Of a stretch of 64,000 nucleotides of DNA, positions 23,423 through 32,029 are shown one piece after another. Position numbers and translations under genes: made by a program. The stretch is from Bdellovibrio sp. ZAP7 (GTDB taxonomy: Bacteria > Bdellovibrionota > Bdellovibrionia > Bdellovibrionales > Bdellovibrionaceae), in NCBI RefSeq assembly GCF_006874645.1, contig NZ_CP030082.1:3720001-3784000 (forward strand), read 5' to 3'. The stretch's first letter is position 1, and every line of letters begins with the position of its first letter. Below the pieces are notes generated by a model, which worked only from the letters and a program-made list of their open reading frames with translations, searched no databases and was not told where the DNA came from.

Positions 23423-24712
23423 ATGCGATCTAATAGAAAACCTAATTTGTTGAAACTATTCATATTTTCGAGCGTTTGCGGAGTAGCAATTTACTCTCTT
23501 GTGGGCTTTACCAAAGCCAGCACTCCAGAAGCACAAGCCGAAAAACAACTTCAATCCCAAATCGAACAGCGTTCTCAAATTGCAAAAGCATTGAACGACA
23601 AGATCAAAAACAACGAATTGCCTTCTAAGATGAACGTGCAATGGGATGGTCACGACGAACAGTTCGCGGTCAACTACACGATCGATTCGTCTCTACAACA
23701 AGAAGCAGATCGCCTTTTGAAATCCTACAAACCTGATTACGGCGCTATCTTTATGATCGATGCGACAACAGGTGAAGTGTTGGCGATGTCCAGTTTCCAA
23801 CGCGACAACCCAACAGGTAACAACTTGAACCTGCAAGCGACTTTCCCTGCGGCTTCGGTTTTCAAAGTTGTGACAGCGACGGCCGCAGTTGATAAAGCCG
23901 GCGTCGAACCATCACACAAAATCCACTACAACGGTGGAGCATATACTCTATACAAAAAGAATGTTTTATCGGACCGCGTAACTCGTTGGACGAATGTGAT
24001 TTCGTTGAAAGATGCTTTCGCACGCTCCATCAATACAGCGTTCGGTCGTTTGAGTATCGAAAATCTTCACCCAGAAGATTTGAACGAGTACTCGAACCGT
24101 TTCATGTTCAATCAAGAAATCGCTGCTGACTTCCCCGTGGATATGGGTGTTGCCTACATCCCACCGGGCAAAGGCTTTGAAATGGCTGAAGCGGCTTCTG
24201 GTTACAACAAAATGAACCGCATGAGCCCTGTTCAAGGTGCGATGATCGCAGCTTCTGTTGCGAATGACGGTAAAGTTGTAGTTCCTTACATCGTAAACTC
24301 GATGCAAGACAAAGAAGGCAAAACAGTTTACCAAGGTCAAACTATGCACAAAGGCGAGACGATGACTAAAGAGTCCGCTTCGAAAGTGCGTGAGTTGATG
24401 GAACAAACAGTTATTGCTGGTACTTCTCGCCGTTCTTTCCGCCCGATCACAAAAGATCGCAAATTTAAAGAAATCGAAATGGGTGGTAAGACAGGTCACT
24501 TAACGGGTGACAACCCTAAGGGCCGCGTTGATTGGTTCGTAGGATACGCGCTCGAAGAAAACAGAAAGATCGCCGTAGCAGCGATCACTGTGAATAAAAA
24601 GTTCTGGACAGTTAAATCCGCTCACTTGGGTCAAAGCATGTTTAAAAAATACTTTGCTCCAGTGATCGCGGCTCAACAAGCTAAACGCAGCATCACTTCT
24701 GTAGAAAACTAA
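23423..24712 (+). CDS. Penicillin-binding transpeptidase-domain protein
   Basis: 429 residues from ATG 23423 (the frame is open to 23363). One N-terminal membrane anchor (LLKLFIFSSVCGVAIYSLVGF), a short coiled region, then a transpeptidase domain: SVFK (SxxK, nucleophile Ser), SIN (SxN) and GGKTGHLTG (KTG). No transglycosylase or MecR-like dimerisation domain is present, so it is a compact class B-like D,D-transpeptidase of the periplasm. It could cross-link cell wall during filament growth or septation. It has its own terminator and lies divergent from a TetR gene. Confidence 0.87.
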   Translation: MRSNRKPNLLKLFIFSSVCGVAIYSLVGFTKASTPEAQAEKQLQSQIEQRSQIAKALNDKIKNNELPSKMNVQWDGHDEQFAVNYTIDSSLQQEADRLLKSYKPDYGAIFMIDATTGEVLAMSSFQRDNPTGNNLNLQATFPAASVFKVVTATAAVDKAGVEPSHKIHYNGGAYTLYKKNVLSDRVTRWTNVISLKDAFARSINTAFGRLSIENLHPEDLNEYSNRFMFNQEIAADFPVDMGVAYIPPGKGFEMAEAASGYNKMNRMSPVQGAMIAASVANDGKVVVPYIVNSMQDKEGKTVYQGQTMHKGETMTKESASKVRELMEQTVIAGTSRRSFRPITKDRKFKEIEMGGKTGHLTGDNPKGRVDWFVGYALEENRKIAVAAITVNKKFWTVKSAHLGQSMFKKYFAPVIAAQQAKRSITSVEN

Positions 24713-24736
24713 GGTACGGACACACCTTGTCCAAAC

Positions 24737-24769
24737 AAAAAAGGCAGGATCATCTCCTGCCTTTTTTTA
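24737..24769. terminator. Bidirectional rho-independent terminator
   Basis: AAGGCAGGA and TCCTGCCTT pair around a five-base loop, with A and T runs on the two sides, between convergent genes. Confidence 0.85.
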
Positions 24770-24770
24770 T

Positions 24771-26033
24771 TTAGTTCACCCGTTTGCTGATAACATCAAC
24801 AGAACGGTAATAAACTCTGCCATCATCGTCATCGCGAACCGCGATAACGCCTGATTGATAGACGCCGACAACAACGCCCAGATAGTAACGGCTTCCGCCG
24901 CCCGACATAACGCGATCGCCCTGGCAAATGCCTTTGGATCTTTCACAACGGATGCTTTTTTTAATCACGTCTGTTCTGCGGAAATAGGCTCTGCTGTCGT
25001 CATCGTCGCGAACCTGGAAAATACCATTTTCCCAAATGTTTACGATACGACCAGAATAGTATTTGCTGGAGCTGCCTGAAATCACATATTCACCAACACA
25101 TTTACCGTCAAAACAATTCACAGAAGCGAACACCACATCTGTTTTGCGGAAATAGCGACGACCATCATCGTTGTCACGAACTGCAACTAAGCCGTTCGTA
25201 TAAGCACCAACAATTTTCCCCAAATAGCCGTTAGAACCACCATAAGTCAAAACGTCTTGTCCGATGCATAATCGTTTGGAAGTTGCACACTGGATCTTCT
25301 TGAACACCACTGCAGAAGATCTTACGTATGTTTTGCCATCGTCATCGTCTCTGACAACGACTTGGCCATTGTCATAAACGGCCACGACTTGGCCGGTATA
25401 ATAATTTGAACCACCACCGCTGATAACCGCATCGCCTGCCCTCAGTGGACCAGCAGATGACGGAGGAGGTGGACGCGGAGGATTGCCAGGGCCTGGAGCT
25501 GGTGGTTGTGGCGGGAATACATCGCTTAAAGACAACTGTGGCCAACGCTCATCAGATGAAACCAGGACTGTGACATCCGCTTCGCCGCCGTAAGCTTCCA
25601 TACGCAAATCGATCGTGAACACACGCTCGTTCAGGTATTCAGAACTCATGGCTGCGCCCGCAGTTAAAATATCAGGGCTCACCAAGTTACGTACTGGTGT
25701 CGTGTTCACACGCGCACCACTGATCACTACTTTACCACCGTTCACGCGAATGGAAACTCTCTGGATCACCACACCAGGTCGCACAGAAATGCGGTAAACC
25801 GTTCCACCGGAAGCTCTGGAAACATTCGAGATCCGTAAAGTACCCGCTTCAGAAGCAGGCGTACTAGGTTCAGATGGTGGGGGCGGAGGAGGAAGTGGCG
25901 TTGGATATTGATTTCCCGGAGAACCCGATTCTGAACCAGGATCCAAATCAGGAAGGTCTTCGATATTGTCGGCGCGCGCGATAAGGGAAAACGACAGAAC
26001 GACTGCTGCTAGAGAAAGTAAGGCTTTTTTCAT
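24771..26033 (-). CDS. Exported protein with four VRDDDDGR-type repeats
   Basis: 420 residues. Signal peptide (to about residue 21), acidic and proline-rich linker, a beta domain (about 65-170), a second proline linker, then four tandem repeats of roughly 55 residues (about 198-420). Each repeat has the pattern G..V.SGGGS.YY.G.VV.VY.NG...VRDDDDGR.Y.R..DV and most end in a Cys-x-Cys spacer. The repeats look like small SH3- or Tudor-like barrels with an Asp-rich turn that could bind Ca2+ or a basic ligand. Family not recognised. It is likely a periplasmic or surface adhesin-type protein; this is inference. Confidence 0.75.
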   Translation of the reverse strand: MKKALLSLAAVVLSFSLIARADNIEDLPDLDPGSESGSPGNQYPTPLPPPPPPSEPSTPASEAGTLRISNVSRASGGTVYRISVRPGVVIQRVSIRVNGGKVVISGARVNTTPVRNLVSPDILTAGAAMSSEYLNERVFTIDLRMEAYGGEADVTVLVSSDERWPQLSLSDVFPPQPPAPGPGNPPRPPPPSSAGPLRAGDAVISGGGSNYYTGQVVAVYDNGQVVVRDDDDGKTYVRSSAVVFKKIQCATSKRLCIGQDVLTYGGSNGYLGKIVGAYTNGLVAVRDNDDGRRYFRKTDVVFASVNCFDGKCVGEYVISGSSSKYYSGRIVNIWENGIFQVRDDDDSRAYFRRTDVIKKSIRCERSKGICQGDRVMSGGGSRYYLGVVVGVYQSGVIAVRDDDDGRVYYRSVDVISKRVN

Positions 26034-26150
26034 AATGTGAGCATAGATAACAGATCGCCCCAGGAAGCCACTACTATTTCCGAAGTCAGTTCATTAAAAA
26101 CCGGTGTCTGCAGGTCAACAGGCAGAATTTTCAGAATCTGCCTTGCGTAC

Positions 26151-26753
26151 CTACTCGTCTTTCTTCTTTTCTTGATGAGTGATTTCGATCGGAGTGACAT
26201 CCAGGACTTCAACATCCGTGAGCTCTCGCTCTTGAGGAGCTTCTTCGTTCATGTCTCTGAAGCCTGAACCATCATTGCGGAATTCGTAGTACTTAAAGCC
26301 ACCCGGGCCGCCAGCTTGGGGACCACCCCCACCCATTCCGCCAAAGCCGCCGAAACCAAAAGGACCACCTCCGCCGAAGTTAAAGACGCGCGCAGAACCG
26401 CTGGCCATCTTTTTCGCCATGTAAAGCTTAAATCTCCACACGATCAAATGACGAAAACCCGGAAGCAACAGGAAAATACCCGCAATACGAGTGAATGCAG
26501 ATGGGACCAAGAAGCACAATCCAGAAATGAAAACTGCTCCTGAGTGTAAAAGTTTATTCGCCGGCAATTGACCTCGGGAAACTGTGCTTTGCAAGCTCAT
26601 CATAGCCATGCGGCCCACAGTATTCACAATCAGAATACCCAGCAAGCACGGCACAAAATAAATCAACATGGTATTGAAGAATCCTGCAATACGCACCACC
26701 GAGAAGAAAATAATAATTTCAGCAATCACCCATGGCAGAGGAACTACGAACAT
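26151..26753 (-). CDS. fxsA: FxsA-family membrane protein
   Basis: 200 residues with two to three membrane helices. The family core is recognisable: GQLPANKLLHSGAVFISGLCFLVPSAFTRIAGIFLLLPGFRHLI, followed by a basic helix, a glycine-rich segment (GGGGPFGFGGFGG) and an acidic tail. In E. coli the protein reduces phage T7 exclusion by the F plasmid when overproduced; its normal role is unknown. It follows the exonuclease III gene by 12 bases, so they are probably co-transcribed. Confidence 0.82.
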   Translation of the reverse strand: MFVVPLPWVIAEIIIFFSVVRIAGFFNTMLIYFVPCLLGILIVNTVGRMAMMSLQSTVSRGQLPANKLLHSGAVFISGLCFLVPSAFTRIAGIFLLLPGFRHLIVWRFKLYMAKKMASGSARVFNFGGGGPFGFGGFGGMGGGGPQAGGPGGFKYYEFRNDGSGFRDMNEEAPQERELTDVEVLDVTPIEITHQEKKKDE

Positions 26754-26765
26754 AGAACGTCCTTT

Positions 26766-27533
26766 TTAAAATTCCAAAGTTGCAACCACTGGGCAGTGAT
26801 CGGAACCCTCAACTTGATCCAAGATATCTGCAGAAACCAGATGCTTCTCCAGACCACGAGAAATACAAATGTAATCAATACGCCAGCCGCTGTTTCTGTC
26901 GCGGGCAAAATCATAGTAAGACCACCAGGAATAACGATGCTCTTCGTTCGGCTTAAAGTAACGGAAAGTATCGATGAATCCCAAATCCAAAAAAGAATCA
27001 AACCACGCACGCTCTTCCGGTAAAAAGCCGCTGACTTTGCTTAAGCGAATAGGATCAAAGACATCAATATCATCGCGAGCAACATTATAGTCACCCACCA
27101 CAACAATCTGTTTGCCAGTCGCCAGTTTTTCTTTCAGATGTTCGTTCAAATCTTTTAGAAACTGTTGTTTGAAGCTATGGCGTTCATCCCCTGAACCACC
27201 ATTTGGAAAATAAATATTGTACAAATCAAAATGCGGATGCTCAGTGATGACGATACGGCCTTCGGAATCATAGGCTTGAATACCGATTCCATGTTTCACA
27301 TCTTTAGGTTCATTGACCAAAAAAGTTGCGACTCCTGAATATCCTTTTTTAACAGCAGAAGACCAATAAGCGTGAGGACGGTGCAACTGACGCGCTTCCA
27401 CCTCTACCTGATCGATGTGAGCTTTGGTCTCTTGAACACAAAAGATATCTGGATTTTCACGTTTCACGAAATCCACCAAGCCCTTCTTATGGCAGGCACG
27501 GATCCCATTCACATTCCAAGAGATGATTTTCAC
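26766..27533 (-). CDS. xth: Exodeoxyribonuclease III
   Basis: A 255-residue AP endonuclease and 3'-exonuclease of base-excision repair. Motifs: KIISWNVNGIRA, CVQETK (metal Glu), YNIYFPNGG, VVVGDYNVA (active Asp-Asn), WWSYYDFARDRNSGWRIDYI and SDHCPV (final Asp-His). I chose the GTG at 27533 because AAGGAGAAACT precedes it and the conserved protein starts there; the frame runs on to a GTG at 27557. It is divergent from an ATP-grasp-like gene and leads into fxsA. Confidence 0.93.
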   Translation of the reverse strand: MKIISWNVNGIRACHKKGLVDFVKRENPDIFCVQETKAHIDQVEVEARQLHRPHAYWSSAVKKGYSGVATFLVNEPKDVKHGIGIQAYDSEGRIVITEHPHFDLYNIYFPNGGSGDERHSFKQQFLKDLNEHLKEKLATGKQIVVVGDYNVARDDIDVFDPIRLSKVSGFLPEERAWFDSFLDLGFIDTFRYFKPNEEHRYSWWSYYDFARDRNSGWRIDYICISRGLEKHLVSADILDQVEGSDHCPVVATLEF

Positions 27534-27600
27534 AGTTTCTCCTTGTTTTTCACTCACAAACCGCTATCTATGAATGCAGGCAGTTTTAGCAGGAGTTCGA

Positions 27601-28770
27601 GTGGGCTTAAAGTCAAAATTCATCGCGCAACTTAAAAAATCCTTCCCAGGGCTCAATACAGAGCAACTGGAGAGTCTGGTTGCCGAGAACTTGCTTTCGC
27701 CGTTCCACGTTGAGCTTCCCAAATCGGTTTTAGAACAGGCGCAACAAATCGTTTCCACGTTCTTTACCTTGCGCGAAAAGGACTCCTACAAAAGCCATTA
27801 TCGTGACCTTGCGGCCCTTAAAGGCTTCAAAGATCCTGGCAATAAATCAATCATGATGAGCTATGATTTTCACTTGGATGAAAATCAGCAACTAAAGTTG
27901 ATTGAAGTAAATACCAATGCCTCTTTCTTGGCTTTGGGCCATGAAATGTACAAAACTTTGGAGCTTCCCCTGCCCGTGGCAGATTTCACGTGGGATGAAA
28001 TTCGCAATGACATCTTGAACGAAATGAAATTACAGGGACATCCTGTGGGTGAGGGCCCCTTCCGCGTGGCGATCACCGACGAAAAACCTTCCGAGCAAAG
28101 ACTGTTTGCGGAGTTCCTGGTTTACAACGAACTGTTCAAATCCTGGGGTTGGGACTCGCGCATCGTCGACTATCGCGAGCTCTTCAATAACTTTGATCCG
28201 CAATTCATTTACAATCGCTACACGGATTTCTTTTTGTCTGAAGAATCCAGCCAGGTTTTAAAAGACAAATTTGTTAGCGGTGATGTATGTCTGTCGCCAA
28301 ATCCCTACGAGTACTTGCTCCTTGCAGATAAGCAGCGCTTGATTGAATGGAGCCAACCCGGATTCTTGGAAGCCCATGGCATGACAGAGCAGGAAATCCA
28401 GGTTTTGCGAAATGCCGTTCCGGTTTCCTATGATCTGACTACGACAAATGCCGATGAGCTTTGGTCGATGCGCAAAAAACTATTCTTTAAACCGAAAAAC
28501 GCTTTCGGATCGAAACAAAGTTACCGCGGGCATTCGATGTCGCGCAAAGCTTTCGAAGATCTCCAAACCAGCCCCACGATTGCGATGGAATATATTCCTG
28601 CACCAGAAGTTCCGTTTGAGACACCGGAAGGCACGCAGAACTTCAAATACGATCTGCGCTGTTATGCCTACCAGGGACGCCTGCAGCTAGTTCTGGCGCG
28701 CTTTTACCAGGGTCAGGTCACGAACTTACGCACCCCGTATGGCGGTTTCGCTGCCTCCGTTTTCAAATAG
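27601..28770 (+). CDS. ATP-grasp-like protein of unknown substrate
   Basis: 389 residues from GTG 27601, chosen for CAGGAG five bases upstream (the frame begins at 27574). No signal peptide. Segments resembling an ATP-grasp fold are LIEVNTNASFL, a lysine-rich loop (LFFKPKNAFGSKQSYRGHS), TIAMEYIPAPE and DLRCYAYQGRLQLVLARFYQGQVTN, which could supply the ATP and Mg ligands. The family and substrate are not recognised; ligation of an amine or amino acid to a carboxylate would be typical of the fold. The SelO-like gene follows in the same direction after a structured leader. Confidence 0.6.
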   Translation: MGLKSKFIAQLKKSFPGLNTEQLESLVAENLLSPFHVELPKSVLEQAQQIVSTFFTLREKDSYKSHYRDLAALKGFKDPGNKSIMMSYDFHLDENQQLKLIEVNTNASFLALGHEMYKTLELPLPVADFTWDEIRNDILNEMKLQGHPVGEGPFRVAITDEKPSEQRLFAEFLVYNELFKSWGWDSRIVDYRELFNNFDPQFIYNRYTDFFLSEESSQVLKDKFVSGDVCLSPNPYEYLLLADKQRLIEWSQPGFLEAHGMTEQEIQVLRNAVPVSYDLTTTNADELWSMRKKLFFKPKNAFGSKQSYRGHSMSRKAFEDLQTSPTIAMEYIPAPEVPFETPEGTQNFKYDLRCYAYQGRLQLVLARFYQGQVTNLRTPYGGFAASVFK

Positions 28771-28803
28771 GCTCCCACTCTAGGTCTCCTAAAGGAGTCT
28801 CAA

Positions 28804-28885
28804 CCTTAGACACTCCCCTGGCCAATTCCAATAAACCAAACTTTGGTTTTGGTCTAAGGACTATTCTGTCTAGTCCAGTAGGACT
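28804..28885 (+). promoter_or_regulatory. Leader with nested and competing hairpins upstream of the SelO-like gene
   Basis: CCTTAGAC (28804-28811) pairs with GTCTAAGG (28852-28859) around a perfect palindrome, AAACCAAA-C-TTTGGTTT (28833-28849). GGACTA (28858-28863) can instead pair with TAGTCC (28871-28876), which itself overlaps an AGTCC/GGACT stem (28872-28885). The stems exclude each other, as in attenuators or riboswitches. The inner palindrome could alternatively be a repressor site. Confidence 0.45.
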
Positions 28886-28975
28886 TTTACTCTTTTTAGG
28901 GCTTAATATTTAAGTAAGGCTAGAATGGCCTTATTTCTAGTGTGTCTCATTTTTCCGCAAGGAGTGTGGAAGTAC

Positions 28976-30829
28976 ATGACGGTTAAGCACAACGGCGCTA
29001 AAAAATTAGCTCAGGAAAGTTTCTATTCCTCATTTGATCAACTTAATGGTGTGCATCCGTGGATGGAAGCTGTTCAAGACGGCTTTATCGCTTACCGCGT
29101 TCGTCAGCTAAACACCGGTAAAATCGCGTACTTCAATTTTATCCTCGCTAAAGAAATGGGTTTGATTCCGGCAGATCATCCAGAAACGATGACAGATGAA
29201 CTGGAAGACAAGCTGATCGAGACCTTTTCTATTCAAATCATTAACGAATACGATGAATTAAACAGCCGCCGTATCGATCCCTCAACAATCCGTCCTCATA
29301 AATACATGGCCACTCGTTATCTGCAGTTGCAACACGCAAACAAGCAGGGAAAAACTTCGGGTGATGGTCGAGGTATTTGGAATGGAACCGTTTACAATCG
29401 CGGAATGACTTGGGATGTTTCCAGTCGCGGAACTGGCGTGACTCGCCTCTCCCCAGGATCGGTGCAAGCTCAGCGCCCCTTGAAAACTGGCGGAACTGAG
29501 TTTGGTTATGGTTGTGGTCTGGCTGAAATCGATGAACTTTTTGGTGCGTCGATTCTGGCAGAAGTGATGCACTTGCAAGGCATCCGCACGGAGCGTGTTC
29601 TTTGTATCGTCGACTTGGGTAAAGGCTATGGAATTGGTGTTCGTGCCGCTCCCAACCTGATCCGCCCGGCTCACTTGTTTCTTTATTTAAAGCAGGAACG
29701 CATTCAAGAACTAAAAGCTGCGACGGACTATTTTATTGATCGTCAGGTTTCCAATAAAGCGTGGCCGATCAAAGCCCGTGGCAACGCAAAGTATGACGAG
29801 CTGCTGTCTTGCGTATGCACTTCCTTTGCAGAATTCACTGCACAGCTTGATACCGACTATATCTTTGCATGGCTTGATTGGGACGGCGATAACGTCCTGG
29901 CCGATGCAGGTATCATCGATTATGGCAGTGTTCGCCAATTCGGCATTCGTCACGATAAGTATCGTTACGATGACGTGGAAAGATACTCGACAAATTTGAA
30001 TGAGCAAAAATCCAAAGCCCGTTTGATCGTGCAGGTTTTTGCGCAAATGGTGGATTACCTGCAAACAGGTCGCAAAAAGTCTTTGCGTGCCTTCGCAACT
30101 CACCCGGTAATCGAACAGTTTAATAAGCAATTCGATAAATGCCGTGCGAATCGTATTTTGTACCGCATGGGCTTCAACGAATCCCAGCGGGAAAACATCC
30201 TGGCCCACAAAGGCCTGTTCGAAAAATACGACAAAGAGTTTTCATACTTTGAAAGAGCTAAAGTCAGCGGAACCACTGAAAAAGTAGCTGATGGAGTAAA
30301 CCACGCGGCGCTATTCAACGTGCGCAACATCCTGCGCGAGTATCCGCACCATTTGGCAAAGAATCCTTTGCCATTTGAAAAACGCTTTATGTTGGATAGC
30401 GAATTCTTTAAGCAGATTCTGTCCAGCTTTGCGAAAACACGTGACGCACGTTTAAGCGAAAAGCACCGTCGCCACATTCAGGCGTTCCAGGCCGCGTATC
30501 GCGAGCTGGTAACAGCAGCTGCGGGCAAAAACAAACCAGAACAAATCCTAAAAGGCATCTGCGATCGAGCAGAAGTTTTGAATTCAGACAAACGCATCAC
30601 TGGAAATGCCTTGATTGAAATGGTGGATGCGATTATCAATGAGAAGAAGCGCGGACTCTCGATGACTCAAATTCAAAGAATCATTGACCGTCTGGTTTTT
30701 GAAAACAGTGGAGTTCCTGAAACACCTGTCAGCCGTTTTTATAAAGAAAAAGAAAAAACTGCTGCTGTGAAGATGGATCTTTACGCAAAACTTCTCAGTC
30801 TTGTAGAAGAAAACAAAGAAAGCATCTAA
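28976..30829 (+). CDS. Divergent SelO-like pseudokinase (possible protein AMPylase)
   Basis: 617 residues from ATG 28976 (AAGGAG upstream; the frame is open to 28925). The middle parallels SelO/YdiU: SGDGRGIWNG, SSRGTGVTRLSPG in place of the KGAG-TPYSR region, ELFGASILAEVMHLQGIRTERVL matching the REfLaSEAMhhLGIPTTRAL helix, IGVRAAPNLIRPAHLF, and DGDNVLADAGIIDYGS matching the metal-binding DN and DYG residues. SelO proteins transfer AMP from inverted ATP to Ser/Thr/Tyr residues. This one is longer than the usual 480-residue form, with a helical C-terminal extension of about 230 residues. A lipoprotein gene starts three bases after its stop. Confidence 0.72.
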   Translation: MTVKHNGAKKLAQESFYSSFDQLNGVHPWMEAVQDGFIAYRVRQLNTGKIAYFNFILAKEMGLIPADHPETMTDELEDKLIETFSIQIINEYDELNSRRIDPSTIRPHKYMATRYLQLQHANKQGKTSGDGRGIWNGTVYNRGMTWDVSSRGTGVTRLSPGSVQAQRPLKTGGTEFGYGCGLAEIDELFGASILAEVMHLQGIRTERVLCIVDLGKGYGIGVRAAPNLIRPAHLFLYLKQERIQELKAATDYFIDRQVSNKAWPIKARGNAKYDELLSCVCTSFAEFTAQLDTDYIFAWLDWDGDNVLADAGIIDYGSVRQFGIRHDKYRYDDVERYSTNLNEQKSKARLIVQVFAQMVDYLQTGRKKSLRAFATHPVIEQFNKQFDKCRANRILYRMGFNESQRENILAHKGLFEKYDKEFSYFERAKVSGTTEKVADGVNHAALFNVRNILREYPHHLAKNPLPFEKRFMLDSEFFKQILSSFAKTRDARLSEKHRRHIQAFQAAYRELVTAAAGKNKPEQILKGICDRAEVLNSDKRITGNALIEMVDAIINEKKRGLSMTQIQRIIDRLVFENSGVPETPVSRFYKEKEKTAAVKMDLYAKLLSLVEENKESI

Positions 30830-30832
30830 GTT

Positions 30833-31351
30833 ATGACAGCAAAGTATATTGTCTTGGCGTTGGCAGCGGGTCTGTTCACTCTTTCCGGCTGCGCACTCAG
30901 CAAAGGCACGATCAAGGACTCTCCACGCCTTGAGTCTTCCAACATCACTATTCCTCCAATGAGCAAATTGAATCCAAAAGCGATGTCTTTGAATATCGTG
31001 GATAATCGTGCTCCTGAGTTCAGACAATTCTCTGCTGAAATCAAAGCTGAAATCACTCGTGCTTTAACTTTGGCATTGGGCCGTCAAAATATCGAATTGA
31101 AATCCGGCGCACCAAATGCTCTGACATTGACGATTCAAGATTATAAAACAGCAGAATTCCAAGAAGGTTGCGTGCAATTAGTCGGAAGCCTGGACATCCC
31201 TAAAAAAGGCAAAGCCAATGCTTCAGCTTACAGCTGCATGGAATTTAAATCTTTTGGCAGAAAAGTCGGATCTGATATCGGCGCTGCCTACGAAAACGCT
31301 TTGACAGAAGTTTTCAAAGGCATCAATTCAGGAATGGAACAAATTCCTTAA
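30833..31351 (+). CDS. Lipoprotein, YajG-like size, unknown function
   Basis: 172 residues. Signal sequence with lipobox FTLSGC (Cys near residue 20). The mature protein has a strand-helix pattern (AMSLNIVDNRAPEF, AEITRALTLALGRQNIEL, ALTLTIQDYKTAEF) that resembles short envelope lipoproteins which bind or stabilise outer-membrane structures. Two Cys (EGCVQL, YSCMEF) may form a disulphide. It is coupled to the SelO-like gene (three-base gap) and ends in a strong terminator. No specific family is claimed. Confidence 0.75.
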   Translation: MTAKYIVLALAAGLFTLSGCALSKGTIKDSPRLESSNITIPPMSKLNPKAMSLNIVDNRAPEFRQFSAEIKAEITRALTLALGRQNIELKSGAPNALTLTIQDYKTAEFQEGCVQLVGSLDIPKKGKANASAYSCMEFKSFGRKVGSDIGAAYENALTEVFKGINSGMEQIP

Positions 31352-31356
31352 AAAGA

Positions 31357-31386
31357 AAAAGGGCTCCTCACGAGCCCTTTTTTATT
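31357..31386. terminator. Bidirectional rho-independent terminator
   Basis: AAAGGGCTC and GAGCCCTTT pair around a five-base loop with an A run before and a T run after. It lies between convergent genes and touches the last bases of the esterase gene. Confidence 0.85.
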
Positions 31387-32029
31387 AGTTTTTACTCAAT
31401 GTCGAGAGTTGATTACGAACCCATTTTCTTATTAACGGGTACTCTTCGACTTCCAGGGTGTGTTTCTTTTCCATCTCGACCCACTCCACTTTAAGACCCG
31501 CAGATTTCAATTTCTCAACGCCGTACTTCGTTTCAGGAAGTGGCAAAATATCATCCGCATGGCCGTGGGTAAACATCCATGGCGTTTTTTTGGAATCATC
31601 CGCCAGGTTGTTTTTCCAGCGAGGATAAAAGTTAAAGTATCCACTGATACCTACTACCCCACCTAATTGCTTAGGATAGTTCAAACCGATATCGGCACTG
31701 ATAAGGCAACCTTGGGAAAAGCCGAAAAAGAAAATGTTTTCGCTCTTCCAACCTTGGTTTTCCAGTTCATTTAAAAGAGTGAAAAGCTTTTCGCGGATTT
31801 TTAGAACGCCATTTGCTTGATACGGAGGTTCTCCATACCAAGTGTATCCTGTCATAAATTTCCGTGGAGCATTCAACAACAAGTAATTCATTTCCGGAAT
31901 GTTCAACTCGTCGTCGAATTGACGAAACGGACGAATGCTGTCACCACGACCGTGCAATACGATCATCAAGTAATCAGACTTCTTTTTCGCAGGGATAAAC
32001 TTGTGCTTAAACAAATCAGTGGTAATCAT
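31385..32029 (-). CDS. Phospholipase/carboxylesterase-family hydrolase
   Basis: A 214-residue alpha/beta hydrolase of the short carboxylesterase (YpfH/lysophospholipase) group: LHGRGDS oxyanion region, GFSQGCLIS with the nucleophile Ser, HGHADDILP with the Asp, and KKHTLEVEE with the His. No signal peptide, so it is cytoplasmic. The substrate is unknown; small acyl esters are typical. The ATG shares a base with the stop of the upstream S41 protease gene (TAATG), so the two are translationally coupled. Confidence 0.85.
   Translation of the reverse strand: MITTDLFKHKFIPAKKKSDYLMIVLHGRGDSIRPFRQFDDELNIPEMNYLLLNAPRKFMTGYTWYGEPPYQANGVLKIREKLFTLLNELENQGWKSENIFFFGFSQGCLISADIGLNYPKQLGGVVGISGYFNFYPRWKNNLADDSKKTPWMFTHGHADDILPLPETKYGVEKLKSAGLKVEWVEMEKKHTLEVEEYPLIRKWVRNQLSTLSKN

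Noticed and set aside
23966-24499. 177-residue minus-strand ORF over the penicillin-binding protein gene
   Set aside because: Lies wholly antisense to the transpeptidase domain with SxxK, SxN and KTG motifs; composition (His/Phe/Arg-rich) is typical of shadows.
29711-30208. 165-residue minus-strand ORF over the SelO-like gene
   Set aside because: Antisense to the conserved DN/DYG region; no independent support.
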